Shown in pieces: positions 49,799-60,170 of a DNA stretch of 64,000 bases (positions are counted from its first letter, which is position 1; every line of letters begins with the position of its first letter). Location: NCBI GenBank assembly GCA_964453435.1, contig CAYVQZ010000001.1, positions 62,001 through 126,000 on the forward strand, read 5' to 3'. This DNA comes from CAYVQZ01 sp964453435 (GTDB lineage: Bacteria > Abyssobacteria > SURF-5). The notes under the pieces are model-generated. The model was not told the DNA's origin. It saw nothing but the letters and a program-made list of their open reading frames with translations, and did not search any database. The translations under genes and the position numbers were made by a program.

Positions 49799-50026
49799 CA
49801 CCCTCGCAAGGAGGGGCTTCCCCCAATAATTGTCGGTTGAAATTTCTAAGGGCTTGCTTATTTGAGAGTTATCAATGCCGGGAAGTGAACGGGCTGCTTT
49901 TTTGAAAAATCGGGGCACTTCGTGCAGGCTGTTTTTGACGCAGAGGCCCCATGAATGATAGCAGAACGGCGAGAAAATTGCCCCACGGACTCATCATTTT
50001 TGCAGACAGTGGCATAGGGGTTTCCG

Positions 50027-51742
50027 CTAATACGCCGCCGCGCCGCCCCGCCCGCGAGGATCGGGAACGCCGACGTACGCCTGCTCTTTTTCGCTCCACG
50101 CGATTGCATTGACTCGGCCGAGCTGGTCGTGTACGGCTTTTGACGAACGCACCACCGGCCGCCCCGATTTCAAAAACAGCAAAAAGCGAGTCGAAAAACG
50201 CATGGCGTCCTCGACAATGATTACGTCGGGACGGAACTGGTGGTGGAAGCGGGGTTGCGCTTGAGCCTCGGCCAGCCCCTTTTCGAAATCAACCATATTA
50301 ACAATGATGTGCGCCACACCCGTTATGATCACCGGCCCGCCGGCTCCTCCCAGAATCAAAACCGGCTTATTGTCCTTAACGACGACCGTCGGCGCCATAC
50401 TCGACAGGGGCCGCTTGCCGGGTTGGATTGAATTTGCCTCGCTCCCAATCAGGCCAAACGCATTCGGCACACCCGGTTGAGCGCTGAAGTCGTCCATTTC
50501 GTTATTCAAAATTACGCCGGTCCCCGGCAGAGTAATCTTTGCGCCAAACCCGAGATTGACGGTTTGATTGATGGCCACGGCGTTCCCCCACTGATCGACG
50601 ACGCAAAGGTTGGTCGTGTGGCCGGAAGCCGGAATGGTCATGGCCGAAACCCTCTCGGAACGCCACTTGCGTTTGGTAATCTCTTCCACGCACAAGCTCA
50701 GATACTCATCGCTTATGAGACGCTCGACGGGCGCCGGATAAAAGTCGGGGTCTCCGAGATGCCGGGCGCGGTCCTCGAAAGCTTTTTTCATGAATTGGCA
50801 TGTCCGGAAAATAGTCTGAACACTCCAACCCCTCCGCTCTGACAAGACCTCTGAAATCTCCAACATTTTGAGAATCTGAAGCACATGGACCCCGCCCGAA
50901 CTTGGCGGTCCCATTCCAATGAGCGTATATCCCCGGTATTCGCCGATAATCGGCTCGCGCTCCTTCGCCGAGTAAGCTTCCATATCCCTCAGGGTGATCA
51001 GCCCGCCGTTCTCTCTCATGTAATTGCTCAACCGCTCGGCGAACTCGCCCCGATAAAAATAATCGAGGCCACCTTCAGCAATCTTTCGGTACGTTGCCGC
51101 GAGGTCCGGCTGTTTGAACAGTTCACCCGCCCGAAAAGGGGAACCGTCGTCATGGAGATAAACAGCCGAAGAGGCAGGGTCCTCCTTGAGCCTTTCGATC
51201 GCGTGGGTGTACCGCTCCATGTATTGGCCGTCGAGACGGAAACCCGCCTCGGCAATCCGTATCGATGGCTCTATCAGGTCGCCGACGCTGCGTGTCCCCG
51301 CCGCCTCCAATGCTCTCTGGTATGCGGAGAGAAGGCCCGGGGTCCCGACCGCTTTCGGGCCATACTGACTTCGAGAAGAATCAAACTCGCCGTTGACCAG
51401 GTACATGTCGCGCGCCGCCGCAGCCGGCGCCGTCTCTCTTCCGTCAATCGCGCAAACTGCCCCGTCTCCCATGCGAATGACAATGAACCCGCCTCCGCCG
51501 ATGCCGGAGTTGAACTGGTCGACCACGCCAAGCGCAAATCCCGTCGCCACTGCCGCATCGACTGCGTTGCCACCCGATTTGAGAACTTCGATGCCGACAT
51601 CTGCCGCGATGGAATGCGAGGCCACAACAACCCCTCGCGTGCCGACCGCTCGCAATGTCTCGCCTCGACAAAGTGGGGAGAAGATTAAGGGGAAAAGGCA
51701 TAGAACCGCAAAGGAAACCAGGTATTTGCAGTATGCACGCAT
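50027..51742 (-). CDS. ggt: Gamma-glutamyltransferase
   Basis: A 571-residue Ntn-hydrolase precursor with a signal peptide (LVSFAVLCLFPLIFSPLCRG), expected to act in the periplasm on glutathione or other gamma-glutamyl compounds. Self-cleavage would occur before the catalytic Thr in GHTTNLCVVD. Substrate residues include NSGIGGGGF, RETAP and PLSSMAPT. Full length. Monocistronic, divergent from the hybrid kinase. Confidence 0.93.
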   Translation of the reverse strand: MRAYCKYLVSFAVLCLFPLIFSPLCRGETLRAVGTRGVVVASHSIAADVGIEVLKSGGNAVDAAVATGFALGVVDQFNSGIGGGGFIVIRMGDGAVCAIDGRETAPAAAARDMYLVNGEFDSSRSQYGPKAVGTPGLLSAYQRALEAAGTRSVGDLIEPSIRIAEAGFRLDGQYMERYTHAIERLKEDPASSAVYLHDDGSPFRAGELFKQPDLAATYRKIAEGGLDYFYRGEFAERLSNYMRENGGLITLRDMEAYSAKEREPIIGEYRGYTLIGMGPPSSGGVHVLQILKMLEISEVLSERRGWSVQTIFRTCQFMKKAFEDRARHLGDPDFYPAPVERLISDEYLSLCVEEITKRKWRSERVSAMTIPASGHTTNLCVVDQWGNAVAINQTVNLGFGAKITLPGTGVILNNEMDDFSAQPGVPNAFGLIGSEANSIQPGKRPLSSMAPTVVVKDNKPVLILGGAGGPVIITGVAHIIVNMVDFEKGLAEAQAQPRFHHQFRPDVIIVEDAMRFSTRFLLFLKSGRPVVRSSKAVHDQLGRVNAIAWSEKEQAYVGVPDPRGRGGAAAY

Positions 51743-51887
51743 GAAATCTCTCCTTTCGTTCGATTGGGAATGATATCAAAAGGAGAGAGAGAAAACCAGC
51801 GTTCGGGTCGGGGCGCGAATGGGTTTCTCTCTCGCGGTCTCCTCCGGTTTTCAGCGGCGCGGGCCAAACAAGGCGCCGTTTCGGACC

Positions 51888-51926
51888 ACATACTTACCTT
51901 TCTTGATATGGTTTTACCAAGTATGT
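51888..51926. promoter_or_regulatory. Inverted repeat in ggt/kinase divergent region
   Basis: ACATACTT (51888-51895) and AAGTATGT (51919-51926) with inner ACC/GGT form an operator-like inverted repeat about 150 bp upstream of ggt. The 424-bp gap also has a weak sigma-54-like sequence on the plus strand at 52028-52043 (CGGCATAAAAAATGC) before the kinase gene. Confidence 0.45.
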
Positions 51927-52166
51927 ACGGAAAACGTGCCCGTAAAAACGATGCCGAAATCGGAAGAAATACGTTAAGCCATTGATAAACAAATGCTTAC
52001 ATGTTCCGACCATGGACTCCGGTCATTCGGCATAAAAAATGCAAATTCTTGCCGCCACATAATGTCTGATTGCCCGATTCCGGCATGGCTGGGCTACAAA
52101 AACCGGCCGTGACAGGGTGGCTTTCGCCGAATCGAGGGTCGGATGTGACGATACGAGGATTAAGAG

Positions 52167-54929
52167 ATGCTCAAACCGCCGCTGCCGAAATTGCCGCGAA
52201 GCGCTGCGAATGTTTTGAAAAAGCTCGGCCTTGTCACTGCTTGTCTTGCCCTTGTAATTGGCCTGGCACTGTGGACTCGGAGAAATATCCTTCGATTCGA
52301 GGAAGAGACTGTCAGGAAAACAAATCAGTACATGCTCGGAGCGGCAAAGGAGAAGTCCCAGTGTATCGAGGAGTTCGTTCGGGAGATTCAAGACTATCTG
52401 GCGCTGTTATCCCGAAAACCCTTCAGCGGGGAATTTCGAAAGCGCGAACCGCTGCCATATAACGATTATGTTGCAGGAAAAGCTCTGTTCGACCATATAG
52501 GCGGCAGGGTTGATATGATCTGCAAAATCGATAGGGACGGAATCGTGCTGGATACGGTTCCGTTTGAAAGGAAAAACATCGGAATGGATTTTTCCGCAAA
52601 GCCGGGAATACGGGATGCGCTGGAAAAGCGCGAACAGTATGTGAGCGAGGTGTTCCCTATTCAACCGGGTGTGCCTGGCTTCTCGGTCTGCCAACCCGTC
52701 TTCCGAAATGAACAATTTATTGGTGTGGTGTGCGCCATGATATCTCTGGAAACACTCAGCCGGTCCGCGTGCCGTATTCAGGAAGGCGGCACGGGGTCGA
52801 CGTGGATCATAGATAAGGACGGCCTTATCATTTCGCATGCGAATCCGGAACTCGTTGGAAAAAATATCCTCATGGTCCGGCGGGATGCTGTTCCTGACTT
52901 TGACTGGTCCGAATTTGCGGCCGTCGTTCAGAGAATGATAAGCGGTGAAGAGGGATTTGGAATATACCATTCGGCCCGTCCGGGCGGAAAGCAGCCCAAG
53001 GCCGGCAAGCAGGTCGCAGTCTTTCTGCCAGTAAATTTGCGTGACCGGGAGTGGTCGATCGCATGCGTCATGGATTACGCTGAGATCGCAGAACCGATAC
53101 AGAGAAACACCGTGCACAACTTCCTCGCTGCGGGCTTCTTGATGGTGATGTTCGGCGCCGGGGGAAGCATCTACTACAAAAACCGAAAGCGCAAAGCCGA
53201 ACTGGAAGCCATCTCCCGCAATGCCGAAGAATTACGATTATCAAACGAAAATTTGAGGCTCGAAATAGAGCAAAGGATTGAAGCAGAAGATGCGCGCAGG
53301 GAAAGCGAGAACAACTACCGCTTGCTGGCTGAAAATGTGACCGACATTATATGGATTGCCGACCTTGAACTCCGGTTTACCTATATCAGCCCGTCGGTCA
53401 GCCGTGTTTTGGGCTACGAAGCTTGCGAAGCAGTCGGAAAAAAGATGGAAGCGCTGCTCACCGTCACGTCGTCAGAGACCGCCCAAAAAATGCTTGCCGA
53501 GGAATTGGAGCTCGAAAACCGTCCCGATACGAACAAGCAGCGGTCACGGACCCTCGATCTGGAACTCCGCCGCAAGGATGATTCGACCATATGGGCGGAG
53601 ACAAAGGTCAGCTTTCTCTATGGCTCAGACGGCAAACCAACGGGCATTCTGGGCGTCGCCCGCGACATCACGGAGAAGTTACAGCTTCAGCAGCAACTCT
53701 TTCAAGCGCAGAAGATGGAAAGCATCGGCACATTGGCGGGCGGAATCGCTCATGATTTCAATAACCTCCTCGGTGGCATACTCGGCTATGCGTCTCTGAT
53801 AAAAACGAAGCTTTCAAGGAACCACCATACCTTCGATTATGCCGAGACAATTGAGAAGAGCGCCAGTCGGGCGGCCGAACTCACCGCACAACTTTTGGCC
53901 TTTGCCCGCGGCGGCAAATATGAAGCAACGGTGCTCAACTTGAACACCATTGTCGGGGAGACACTCGAAATCGTCACCAGAACCTTCGAAAAATCCATCG
54001 AAATCCGCGCGTGCCTTGCCGAAAGCCTTCCCACCGTCGAGGCAGACCCTGCACAGTTGCAACAGGTGCTGATGAACCTTTGCGTAAACGCCCGTGACGC
54101 AATGCCGAACGGCGGCAAGTTGACTGTCGAGACACGCGTCGAAACGGTCAGCGCCGCTGACGCCAAGGCTTATCCCGCAGCGAGGCCCGGTTCCTACGTT
54201 ACCCTGTCGGTGACAGACACCGGTTGCGGAATGGACAAGGAGACCGAAAAAAGAATCTTCGAGCCGTTCTTTACAACGAAGGAAAAGGGGAAGGGAACAG
54301 GTCTTGGTCTCTCTATGGTCTATGGGGTTGTCAAGAATCACGGAGGATATGTCCGCATTTTCACCGAGCGGGGCGTTGGCTCGACGTTCAAGATATTCCT
54401 GCCAGTCAGCGGAAAAAAACTGACCCGAGATACAAAACCCAAGGACCAACCCCAGGGAGGGAGCGAGACGGTCCTTGTCGTTGACGATGAGGAAGTGATA
54501 CGGTCACTCACCAAAGACACGCTCGAGTCACATGGGTACCGGGTTCTGTTGGCCGAGCATGGTTTAGAGGCGATCGGCAGATATCGTGAACAGAACGAGG
54601 CCATTGGACTTGTCATCATCGATATGGTCATGCCCAAAATGGGAGGACGCGAGACGTTCTTGAAGTTGAAGGAGATCGACCCAAAGGTAAAGGCCATCCT
54701 CGCGACGGGATACAGCCAGGATGGGGAGGCAAATGAGATTCTTGACAGCGGAGTGATGGGTTTCATCCACAAACCCTTTCAACTCGACGAACTTCTTTCC
54801 AAGGTCAGGGCCGTGTTGGACTCGGAAGAAGCCACACAACAATCTTTGTCACGCCAAAACAAGGATATATCGAGAGGCAGAAAGTCCGGGCGCTCGAGCG
54901 GGAAAAAGAGAACCGATGACCAAAATTGA
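52167..54929 (+). CDS. Membrane hybrid histidine kinase (dCache-PAS-HK-REC)
   Basis: A 920-residue sensor. Two membrane helices (about 20-37 and 308-330) flank a periplasmic double-Cache-like domain. A PAS domain (385-505), HisKA with H-box GGIAHDFNN, HATPase_c (NLCVNARDA, DTGCGMD, GTGLGLS) and a C-terminal receiver (VLVVDDEE, IDMVMPKMGG, HKPF) follow. GAGG lies nine bases before the ATG. The extracytoplasmic ligand is unknown. Overlaps the OmpA-like gene by 14 bp. Confidence 0.93.
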   Translation: MLKPPLPKLPRSAANVLKKLGLVTACLALVIGLALWTRRNILRFEEETVRKTNQYMLGAAKEKSQCIEEFVREIQDYLALLSRKPFSGEFRKREPLPYNDYVAGKALFDHIGGRVDMICKIDRDGIVLDTVPFERKNIGMDFSAKPGIRDALEKREQYVSEVFPIQPGVPGFSVCQPVFRNEQFIGVVCAMISLETLSRSACRIQEGGTGSTWIIDKDGLIISHANPELVGKNILMVRRDAVPDFDWSEFAAVVQRMISGEEGFGIYHSARPGGKQPKAGKQVAVFLPVNLRDREWSIACVMDYAEIAEPIQRNTVHNFLAAGFLMVMFGAGGSIYYKNRKRKAELEAISRNAEELRLSNENLRLEIEQRIEAEDARRESENNYRLLAENVTDIIWIADLELRFTYISPSVSRVLGYEACEAVGKKMEALLTVTSSETAQKMLAEELELENRPDTNKQRSRTLDLELRRKDDSTIWAETKVSFLYGSDGKPTGILGVARDITEKLQLQQQLFQAQKMESIGTLAGGIAHDFNNLLGGILGYASLIKTKLSRNHHTFDYAETIEKSASRAAELTAQLLAFARGGKYEATVLNLNTIVGETLEIVTRTFEKSIEIRACLAESLPTVEADPAQLQQVLMNLCVNARDAMPNGGKLTVETRVETVSAADAKAYPAARPGSYVTLSVTDTGCGMDKETEKRIFEPFFTTKEKGKGTGLGLSMVYGVVKNHGGYVRIFTERGVGSTFKIFLPVSGKKLTRDTKPKDQPQGGSETVLVVDDEEVIRSLTKDTLESHGYRVLLAEHGLEAIGRYREQNEAIGLVIIDMVMPKMGGRETFLKLKEIDPKVKAILATGYSQDGEANEILDSGVMGFIHKPFQLDELLSKVRAVLDSEEATQQSLSRQNKDISRGRKSGRSSGKKRTDDQN

Positions 54930-55425
54930 ATCGATAACCGCCCTGGCGTTGACGCTCTCGATTAGCGTCTCCTGCGTAAGCTATCCGCCACGCAGCAATG
55001 ATGTCGGCGCCCGGGGCGAAAACCGACTGGCGGAACTGAGCGAGGTTGCCGACGTGGAACGCAGGGGTGAATTCGAGTTCATCGTCAGGCTTGGTGAGAC
55101 ATCTCTTTTCGATATTGGGCAGTATGCGCTCCGAGCCGGCGCCGAGCAGCACCTCGACAGGGTTGCCGCCATTCTGAAGCAGTATCCCGATTTTATTATC
55201 GTTGTCGAAGGGCATACCGACAATATCGGCGATGACCATTACAACCAATGGCTGTCCGAAAAAAGATCGCATACCGTTGCCCAGCACCTTGTCGAAAAAG
55301 GATTCGACCCGGCCGGAATCCAAGTTATCGGGTACGGTGAAACCCGGCCGATTGCTTCGAATCTCACCCCGGAGGGCCGCGAGAAAAACCGCAGAGTCGA
55401 GTTTCACATCCACCCGAAACCGTGA
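54916..55425 (+). CDS. OmpA-family peptidoglycan-binding lipoprotein
   Basis: A 169-residue protein with a lipoprotein-like signal ending SISVSC (Cys 20) and an OmpA_C domain: FDIGQYALRAGAEQHLDRVA, VEGHTDNIGDDHYNQWLS, and REKNRRVEF. It should tether the outer membrane to peptidoglycan. Co-transcribed with the hybrid kinase, so it may help envelope sensing. Confidence 0.88.
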   Translation: MTKIESITALALTLSISVSCVSYPPRSNDVGARGENRLAELSEVADVERRGEFEFIVRLGETSLFDIGQYALRAGAEQHLDRVAAILKQYPDFIIVVEGHTDNIGDDHYNQWLSEKRSHTVAQHLVEKGFDPAGIQVIGYGETRPIASNLTPEGREKNRRVEFHIHPKP

Positions 55426-55633
55426 GGACGCTCGCCGAATCGGCCAGGCATCGAATACCTTCCACGATTCACGCGAACCCGAAAACCTTTTTGGGAACGT
55501 CGATGACGAGAATTCAACCTATGCCGACTTCTTGAACCACTGCCCCATTCATTGGTAAAATAGCGGGCGCAGCCCTCTCACAGGGTCCAAGGGCTCCAGC
55601 CATTCGGCGCGATAGAACACGGACAATCGAACA

Positions 55634-57196
55634 ATGAATAAACGGCTTCCTCCCGGAAAAATTTCATGGGACAAAATCGCCAAGAAACTTCAAGGCAGGT
55701 TGCCGCCCGAGGTAATCCTCGGACCCGCACAGGGTGAGGACGCGGCGCTCGTGAGAATCGCGGACGAAACCTGGGCAGTCGCATCCGACCCCATCACGTT
55801 TACCTCCCAGGAGGCCGGCAAGCTGTCCGTCATCGTCAATGCCAACGATATCGCGGTCCGAGGAGCCAGACCCCTCTACTACATCGCTGTTCTGCTTGTT
55901 TCGCCGGAGACGGCCGGCGAGGACACGGTCACCGCGCTTCTCGATGAAATCCGGGCCGCCTGCGAACGGATGGGGGTATACCTGATCGGCGGACATACGG
56001 AAGTTGCGCCCGGCCTTCCCCACACCGTAATCGTCGGGACAATGCTGGGAAAGATAATTGAGCGGCCCATCACAACCGGCGGTCTTCGGGCGGGTGACCT
56101 CGTGGGTATGACGAAATGGGCGGGACTCGAGGGCACATCTATCCTGCTGAAAGAATTCGGCGAACGCCTGCGCGAGTCTTGCGGAGAGGATTTCTTTGCG
56201 GAAGCACGGGAACTTCTCGGAGAAGAATGGCTCAGCGTCGTCCCCGAGGCGACTCTCGCGGCGGCATGTCCTCACGTGACCGCGCTTCACGACGTGACCG
56301 AAGGCGGCATTGGCGAGGCATTGCACGAGATGGCGCGGGCGTCGGGACTCCACATTCACGCGGACCCGGCCAGTGTGCCGGTTCATCCGCAGACAAAGCG
56401 CATCTGTTCCGAGTTGGGGATGCATCCGTTCGGTCTTTTAGGCTCGGGGAGCCTGCTTGTCGGGTGTGCGCAAGACGGAAAAGAGACGCTGGAGAGGATG
56501 CTTGCCGACCACGGCATCGAGTTTTCCTGGCTCGGAAAAGCAGAACTCCCCGGGGGGCAGCCCTCCTCGACTCTTCCTCGCTTCGAGCAGGACGAGATTC
56601 TCAAGGCAGGCCTGCTCGATGGAGTCGCGGCCTGTGTTTTTGACATGGATGGAACCCTCATCGATTCGGAATATGATTGGTCCGGCATCAGGGATTCGCT
56701 CGGGATAACGGCCGTATCCATCGTCGATCATCTCAACAGCCTTGAAGATAAAGAGAGAGAGGAGAAATGGTCCAAATTGCGAGAGATCGAGCGCGAGGCC
56801 ACCTTGGCCGCGCACGTCAAGCCTGGCGCCGCCGACCTGCTCGCCCTGCTCGAGGAAAAGGGAGTCAAGGTGGCGCTCGTAACGAACAATTCCGACGAGA
56901 ACGTTTACTATCTCCTCGAAAAATTCGCTCTCTGCTTCGATGAGGTTATAACGCGCGATTCCGGCATGCACAAACCCTCCGGAGCGCCCATCGCCGAGGC
57001 GATGAGACGACTCGGTGTCTCCCCGGAGCGCACCCTTTGTGTCGGAGACTCGCCGTTTGACATCGTCGCAAGCCGGGAAGCCGGATGCAACCGGGTTTGC
57101 ATCCTCTATGACGATAAGAACCGGTGCAGCGCAAACGCGGACATAAGTTTCGCCGACATCGACGCCTTCATCAGGTACCTCAAGCTTGTACTTTAA
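55634..57196 (+). CDS. Fusion: AIR-synthase-related (HypE/SelD-like) kinase domain + HAD hydrolase
   Basis: A 520-residue protein. Residues 1-325 carry the AIR synthase/HypE/ThiL-like fold (LGPAQGEDAALVRI; ASDPITFTS; VNANDIAVRGARPLYY; LHDVTEGGIGEALHEM). From residue 333 a HAD phosphatase begins (VFDMDGTLIDSE), with TNN, KPSGAPI and CVGDSPFDIVA. The two halves are in one frame. It may join an ATP-dependent phosphoryl step to removal of a phosphate; substrates unknown. Confidence 0.85.
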   Translation: MNKRLPPGKISWDKIAKKLQGRLPPEVILGPAQGEDAALVRIADETWAVASDPITFTSQEAGKLSVIVNANDIAVRGARPLYYIAVLLVSPETAGEDTVTALLDEIRAACERMGVYLIGGHTEVAPGLPHTVIVGTMLGKIIERPITTGGLRAGDLVGMTKWAGLEGTSILLKEFGERLRESCGEDFFAEARELLGEEWLSVVPEATLAAACPHVTALHDVTEGGIGEALHEMARASGLHIHADPASVPVHPQTKRICSELGMHPFGLLGSGSLLVGCAQDGKETLERMLADHGIEFSWLGKAELPGGQPSSTLPRFEQDEILKAGLLDGVAACVFDMDGTLIDSEYDWSGIRDSLGITAVSIVDHLNSLEDKEREEKWSKLREIEREATLAAHVKPGAADLLALLEEKGVKVALVTNNSDENVYYLLEKFALCFDEVITRDSGMHKPSGAPIAEAMRRLGVSPERTLCVGDSPFDIVASREAGCNRVCILYDDKNRCSANADISFADIDAFIRYLKLVL

Positions 57197-57203
57197 TCCA
57201 TGA

Positions 57204-57233
57204 TTGACTTCCTCTCCGAATCTCTGGTATAAT
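57204..57233 (+). promoter_or_regulatory. Strong sigma-70 promoter of the zinc-uptake-like operon
   Basis: TTGACT (57204-57209), 18-bp spacer, TATAAT (57228-57233). The -10 overlaps an ATG at 57232, ruling that codon out as a start. Confidence 0.75.
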
Positions 57234-57300
57234 GGGTACATACAGTGCAGTGAGGGGAGAGAAGAACGACCGAACTCCGGTTCAAGTATTGTCGAGGGTG

Positions 57301-57633
57301 ATGCGGCGGCTATCCGAAGAACAGCGGCGACTGGAAAAAACAATTGCATGCGGTCTCGGAACCGCTTTCCTCCTCGTTTCTCTCCTCAGTTTTTTTCACC
57401 TCGCCTCTCACCATCCTTTCCATCACGAGAAACACTGCCAGTTCTGTCAGTACTGGCAGAACTTGCGCGCAGAGGGTGAACCGCCGCCGAGCTTCTCGGT
57501 GGCCATGTGCGCGGACGGGACACTTCCGGCGCCACCATCCTCTCCGTTGAGTTCGCTGCGCCTCCTCACCGCGGTCTCTCGAAGCCCGCCCGGCTGTCAC
57601 ATCATTTCCCGGCTCGACCTTTTCCCGGGATAG
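57301..57633 (+). CDS. Small membrane protein at head of zinc-uptake-like operon
   Basis: About 110 residues: charged N-terminus, one membrane helix (GLGTAFLLVSLLSFFHLA), then HHPFHHEKHCQFCQYW, a His/Cys-rich metal-binding-like motif, and a Pro/Ser-rich tail. The ATG at 57301 is the first start clear of the promoter. It resembles short DUF2946-type proteins found next to metal porins, but this is not firm. Confidence 0.55.
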   Translation: MRRLSEEQRRLEKTIACGLGTAFLLVSLLSFFHLASHHPFHHEKHCQFCQYWQNLRAEGEPPPSFSVAMCADGTLPAPPSSPLSSLRLLTAVSRSPPGCHIISRLDLFPG

Positions 57634-57709
57634 CCGGTTCCATCTCGAAAAAAGCGTATCTTATCGCCACTTTCCTGTTTGGCTATAAAGTCTCTCTGGA
57701 GGGAAGCTC

Positions 57710-59086
57710 ATGAGAGTTCTCGCAATCTCTTCGTTGTTTGCATACTTATTGCTCTGTTTCCCCATTTCAGCAAAAGGGGAATCTGCCGATTCGGAAGTGC
57801 AAGCCTTGAAGGAACAGTTTCAACAACTTCAAAGAAGTCTCGAGCAGATGCAAGAGCAGCATGAAAGAGAACTGATGAACCTGCAAAACAAGATTCGTGA
57901 ACTGGCCGATGAGGTGGACAAACAGGGGCGGATGCCCGCAACCGACTTCGAGCCCGAACCTGTTTACGAGGAATTTCATCCCGCCTATGAAGCGGCGCCT
58001 CCCAGCGGCCGCGGCCTCTGGCAAAGCTTCAATCCCGACATTTCCGTAATCGGCGACATCCTCGCTCAGTACACGAGTCATGAGAACGAGGGAGACAGAC
58101 CCGACGACGAATTCATATTCAGGGAACTGGAGCTGAATTTCTCGGGTGTTCTCGACCCCTTTGCGCGCGCCGACGTCACCGTCGCTCTTCACAAAGATTT
58201 CGAACACGCAACGCATGAGGAAGAAGAACACGACGAGCATGAGCACGAATCGCCGCGGACGCACGGCCACAAACATGACTATCAGGTGCACCTCGAGGAG
58301 GCATATCTGACAACGCTGTCGCTGCCTCACAATCTCCAGGCGCGCGTCGGTAGAATTCGCGAGCGATTCGGCAAGATCAATCCCGTCCATCTCCACGCGC
58401 TCCCCTGGGTGGATTACCCCCTCGTGATCAAGAACTACCTCGGGGATGAAGGGCTCATCGGAGACGGCGCCGAGATAAGCTGGCTGGCCCCAACATCGCA
58501 TTACCTCGAACTCGTATACGAAGTCTTCAACAACGACAGCGACCGCTCGTTCGCGGGCGACGATTACGACGACTTCGTACATCTCGCGCGCGTGAAAAAC
58601 CTCTTTGATATTTCACATTCCACCACGCTCGAACTCGGCGGAACAATCGCGACGGGCCCCAACGACAGCGGCCACGGCGGCAACCGCACATGGCTCGAAG
58701 GCGTCGACCTAACCCTGAAATGGAGGCCGCCCGAACAGGCTCTGTACAAAGCCCTGACCTGGCAGTCCGAGGCCTTGTTCTCCCAGAAGGACACGGACGA
58801 AGGGCAGATAGACACATGGGGGCTCTATTCTTCCCTCGAATACCAGTTCGCCCGCCAGTGGAAAGCCGCCGCCCGCTACGATTATTCCGAGTTCCCCGAC
58901 TTCGAGAATTTCAGGGAACATGGGTACTCGACCTACTTGACCTTTGCGCAAAGCGAGTACGTCTTCTGGCGGCTGGGATACATGTATGTGGACCGCAATT
59001 TCCCCGACCCCATCGAAGAAGACGAACACCGGCTCTGGGTCCAACTCAACTTCGGCCTGGGACCACATCGGGCCCACGAATACTAA
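57710..59086 (+). CDS. Outer-membrane porin-like protein with His-rich loop (metal uptake)
   Basis: A 458-residue protein: signal peptide, N-terminal coiled coil (residues 28-70, QALKEQFQQLQRSLEQMQEQ), then a beta-barrel with aromatic strands to the C-terminus. A loop near residues 164-190 is packed with His/Glu (HEEEEHDEHEHE), suited to zinc binding. GGAGGG precedes the ATG. Lies directly before ZnuA- and ZnuB-like genes, so zinc passage through the outer membrane is likely. Confidence 0.8.
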   Translation: MRVLAISSLFAYLLLCFPISAKGESADSEVQALKEQFQQLQRSLEQMQEQHERELMNLQNKIRELADEVDKQGRMPATDFEPEPVYEEFHPAYEAAPPSGRGLWQSFNPDISVIGDILAQYTSHENEGDRPDDEFIFRELELNFSGVLDPFARADVTVALHKDFEHATHEEEEHDEHEHESPRTHGHKHDYQVHLEEAYLTTLSLPHNLQARVGRIRERFGKINPVHLHALPWVDYPLVIKNYLGDEGLIGDGAEISWLAPTSHYLELVYEVFNNDSDRSFAGDDYDDFVHLARVKNLFDISHSTTLELGGTIATGPNDSGHGGNRTWLEGVDLTLKWRPPEQALYKALTWQSEALFSQKDTDEGQIDTWGLYSSLEYQFARQWKAAARYDYSEFPDFENFREHGYSTYLTFAQSEYVFWRLGYMYVDRNFPDPIEEDEHRLWVQLNFGLGPHRAHEY

Positions 59087-59100
59087 GGAGGTGATTCCGC

Positions 59101-60150
59101 ATGAACAGCCAAATTGTGCGACTGTGTTTCCTCATCGCGATGATTTCCGCCCTCTCCTCTGCGGCTCCGGCCGAAGGCGAGGCAAGCATAAATGTGTTGA
59201 CCACCCACACCGTGCTTCAGTCGATTGCGCAAGAGGTTGGAGGCGACATGGTGAACGTTTCGTGCCTCGCAACCGGACGCGAGGACCCTCACGCCATCCA
59301 GGCCAAACCAAGCTACATGGTGAGCGCGCGCAACGCCGACCTCTTCATAAAGGTCGGAATGGAAATGGAAATAGGCTATGAACAGCTTGTCGTCGACGGG
59401 TCTCGAAACTATAAAATTAGATTCGGTCAGCCCGGACATCTCGACGCTTCGCTTCGCGTGCTGCGCCTCGAGGTCCCGACAACGCGAGTGGACCGCTCGA
59501 TGGGCGATGTCCACCCGCTCGGGAACCCCCATTACTGGATGGACCCCTACAATGCCAGGATTATTGCAACGTCGATTGCGGACCGGCTCGCCGCGCTCGA
59601 CCCCTCTCATGCGGAAGACTACGCGGCGCGGTGCGCCGACTTCGTCAGGCGCATCGATATCGCGATGTTCGGCGAACCGCTCGTGAACGAGGCGGGCGGC
59701 GAACGCCTGTGGCGGCTCGAACTCGCCAACCAACTGGAATCAGCAATCGCAACGCGCGGCTGGGAAAAAACCGTCGCGGGCTGGTATGCGCAATCCGCTC
59801 CGCTCAGAGGAATGGACATTGTTACCTATCACCGAAGCTGGAGCTATTTCGCGAACAGGTTCGGCCTGAACATTGTCGCCGAGCTCGAGCCCAAACCGGG
59901 TATCCCGCCGAGTCCGAATCATCTCCGCTACGTCGTTGACCTGACGCGGCAGCGCAACGTCGACGTGATTCTCATGGAGCCCTATTACAATCGGCGCGCG
60001 GCCGATTTTGTTGCCGACAAGACCGGCGCGAGAGTCGTTGTTGCGACCAACGCTGTCGGCGACCAGCCGGGAATAACCGATTATTTCTCGCTTATCGACA
60101 ATGTGATGCAAAGAATAGCGGAGGCGAGAGCGCAGGGCGGGGAAGTGTGA
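59101..60150 (+). CDS. znuA: Zinc/manganese ABC transporter substrate-binding protein
   Basis: A 349-residue periplasmic binding protein with signal peptide and family motifs: ATGREDPHAIQAKP (His ligand), GNPHYWMDP (His ligand), TYHRSWSYF (His), and MEPYYN. It lacks the His-rich loop of classic ZnuA, and the ligands leave zinc versus manganese open. It follows the porin by 14 bp. Confidence 0.88.
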   Translation: MNSQIVRLCFLIAMISALSSAAPAEGEASINVLTTHTVLQSIAQEVGGDMVNVSCLATGREDPHAIQAKPSYMVSARNADLFIKVGMEMEIGYEQLVVDGSRNYKIRFGQPGHLDASLRVLRLEVPTTRVDRSMGDVHPLGNPHYWMDPYNARIIATSIADRLAALDPSHAEDYAARCADFVRRIDIAMFGEPLVNEAGGERLWRLELANQLESAIATRGWEKTVAGWYAQSAPLRGMDIVTYHRSWSYFANRFGLNIVAELEPKPGIPPSPNHLRYVVDLTRQRNVDVILMEPYYNRRAADFVADKTGARVVVATNAVGDQPGITDYFSLIDNVMQRIAEARAQGGEV

Positions 60151-60170
60151 TATCGCGTTCGTAAATTCGC

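Noticed and set aside
57232..57300. ATG at 57232 as start of the small membrane protein
   Set aside because: The ATG lies inside the TATAAT of a strong promoter, so it would not be in the transcript.
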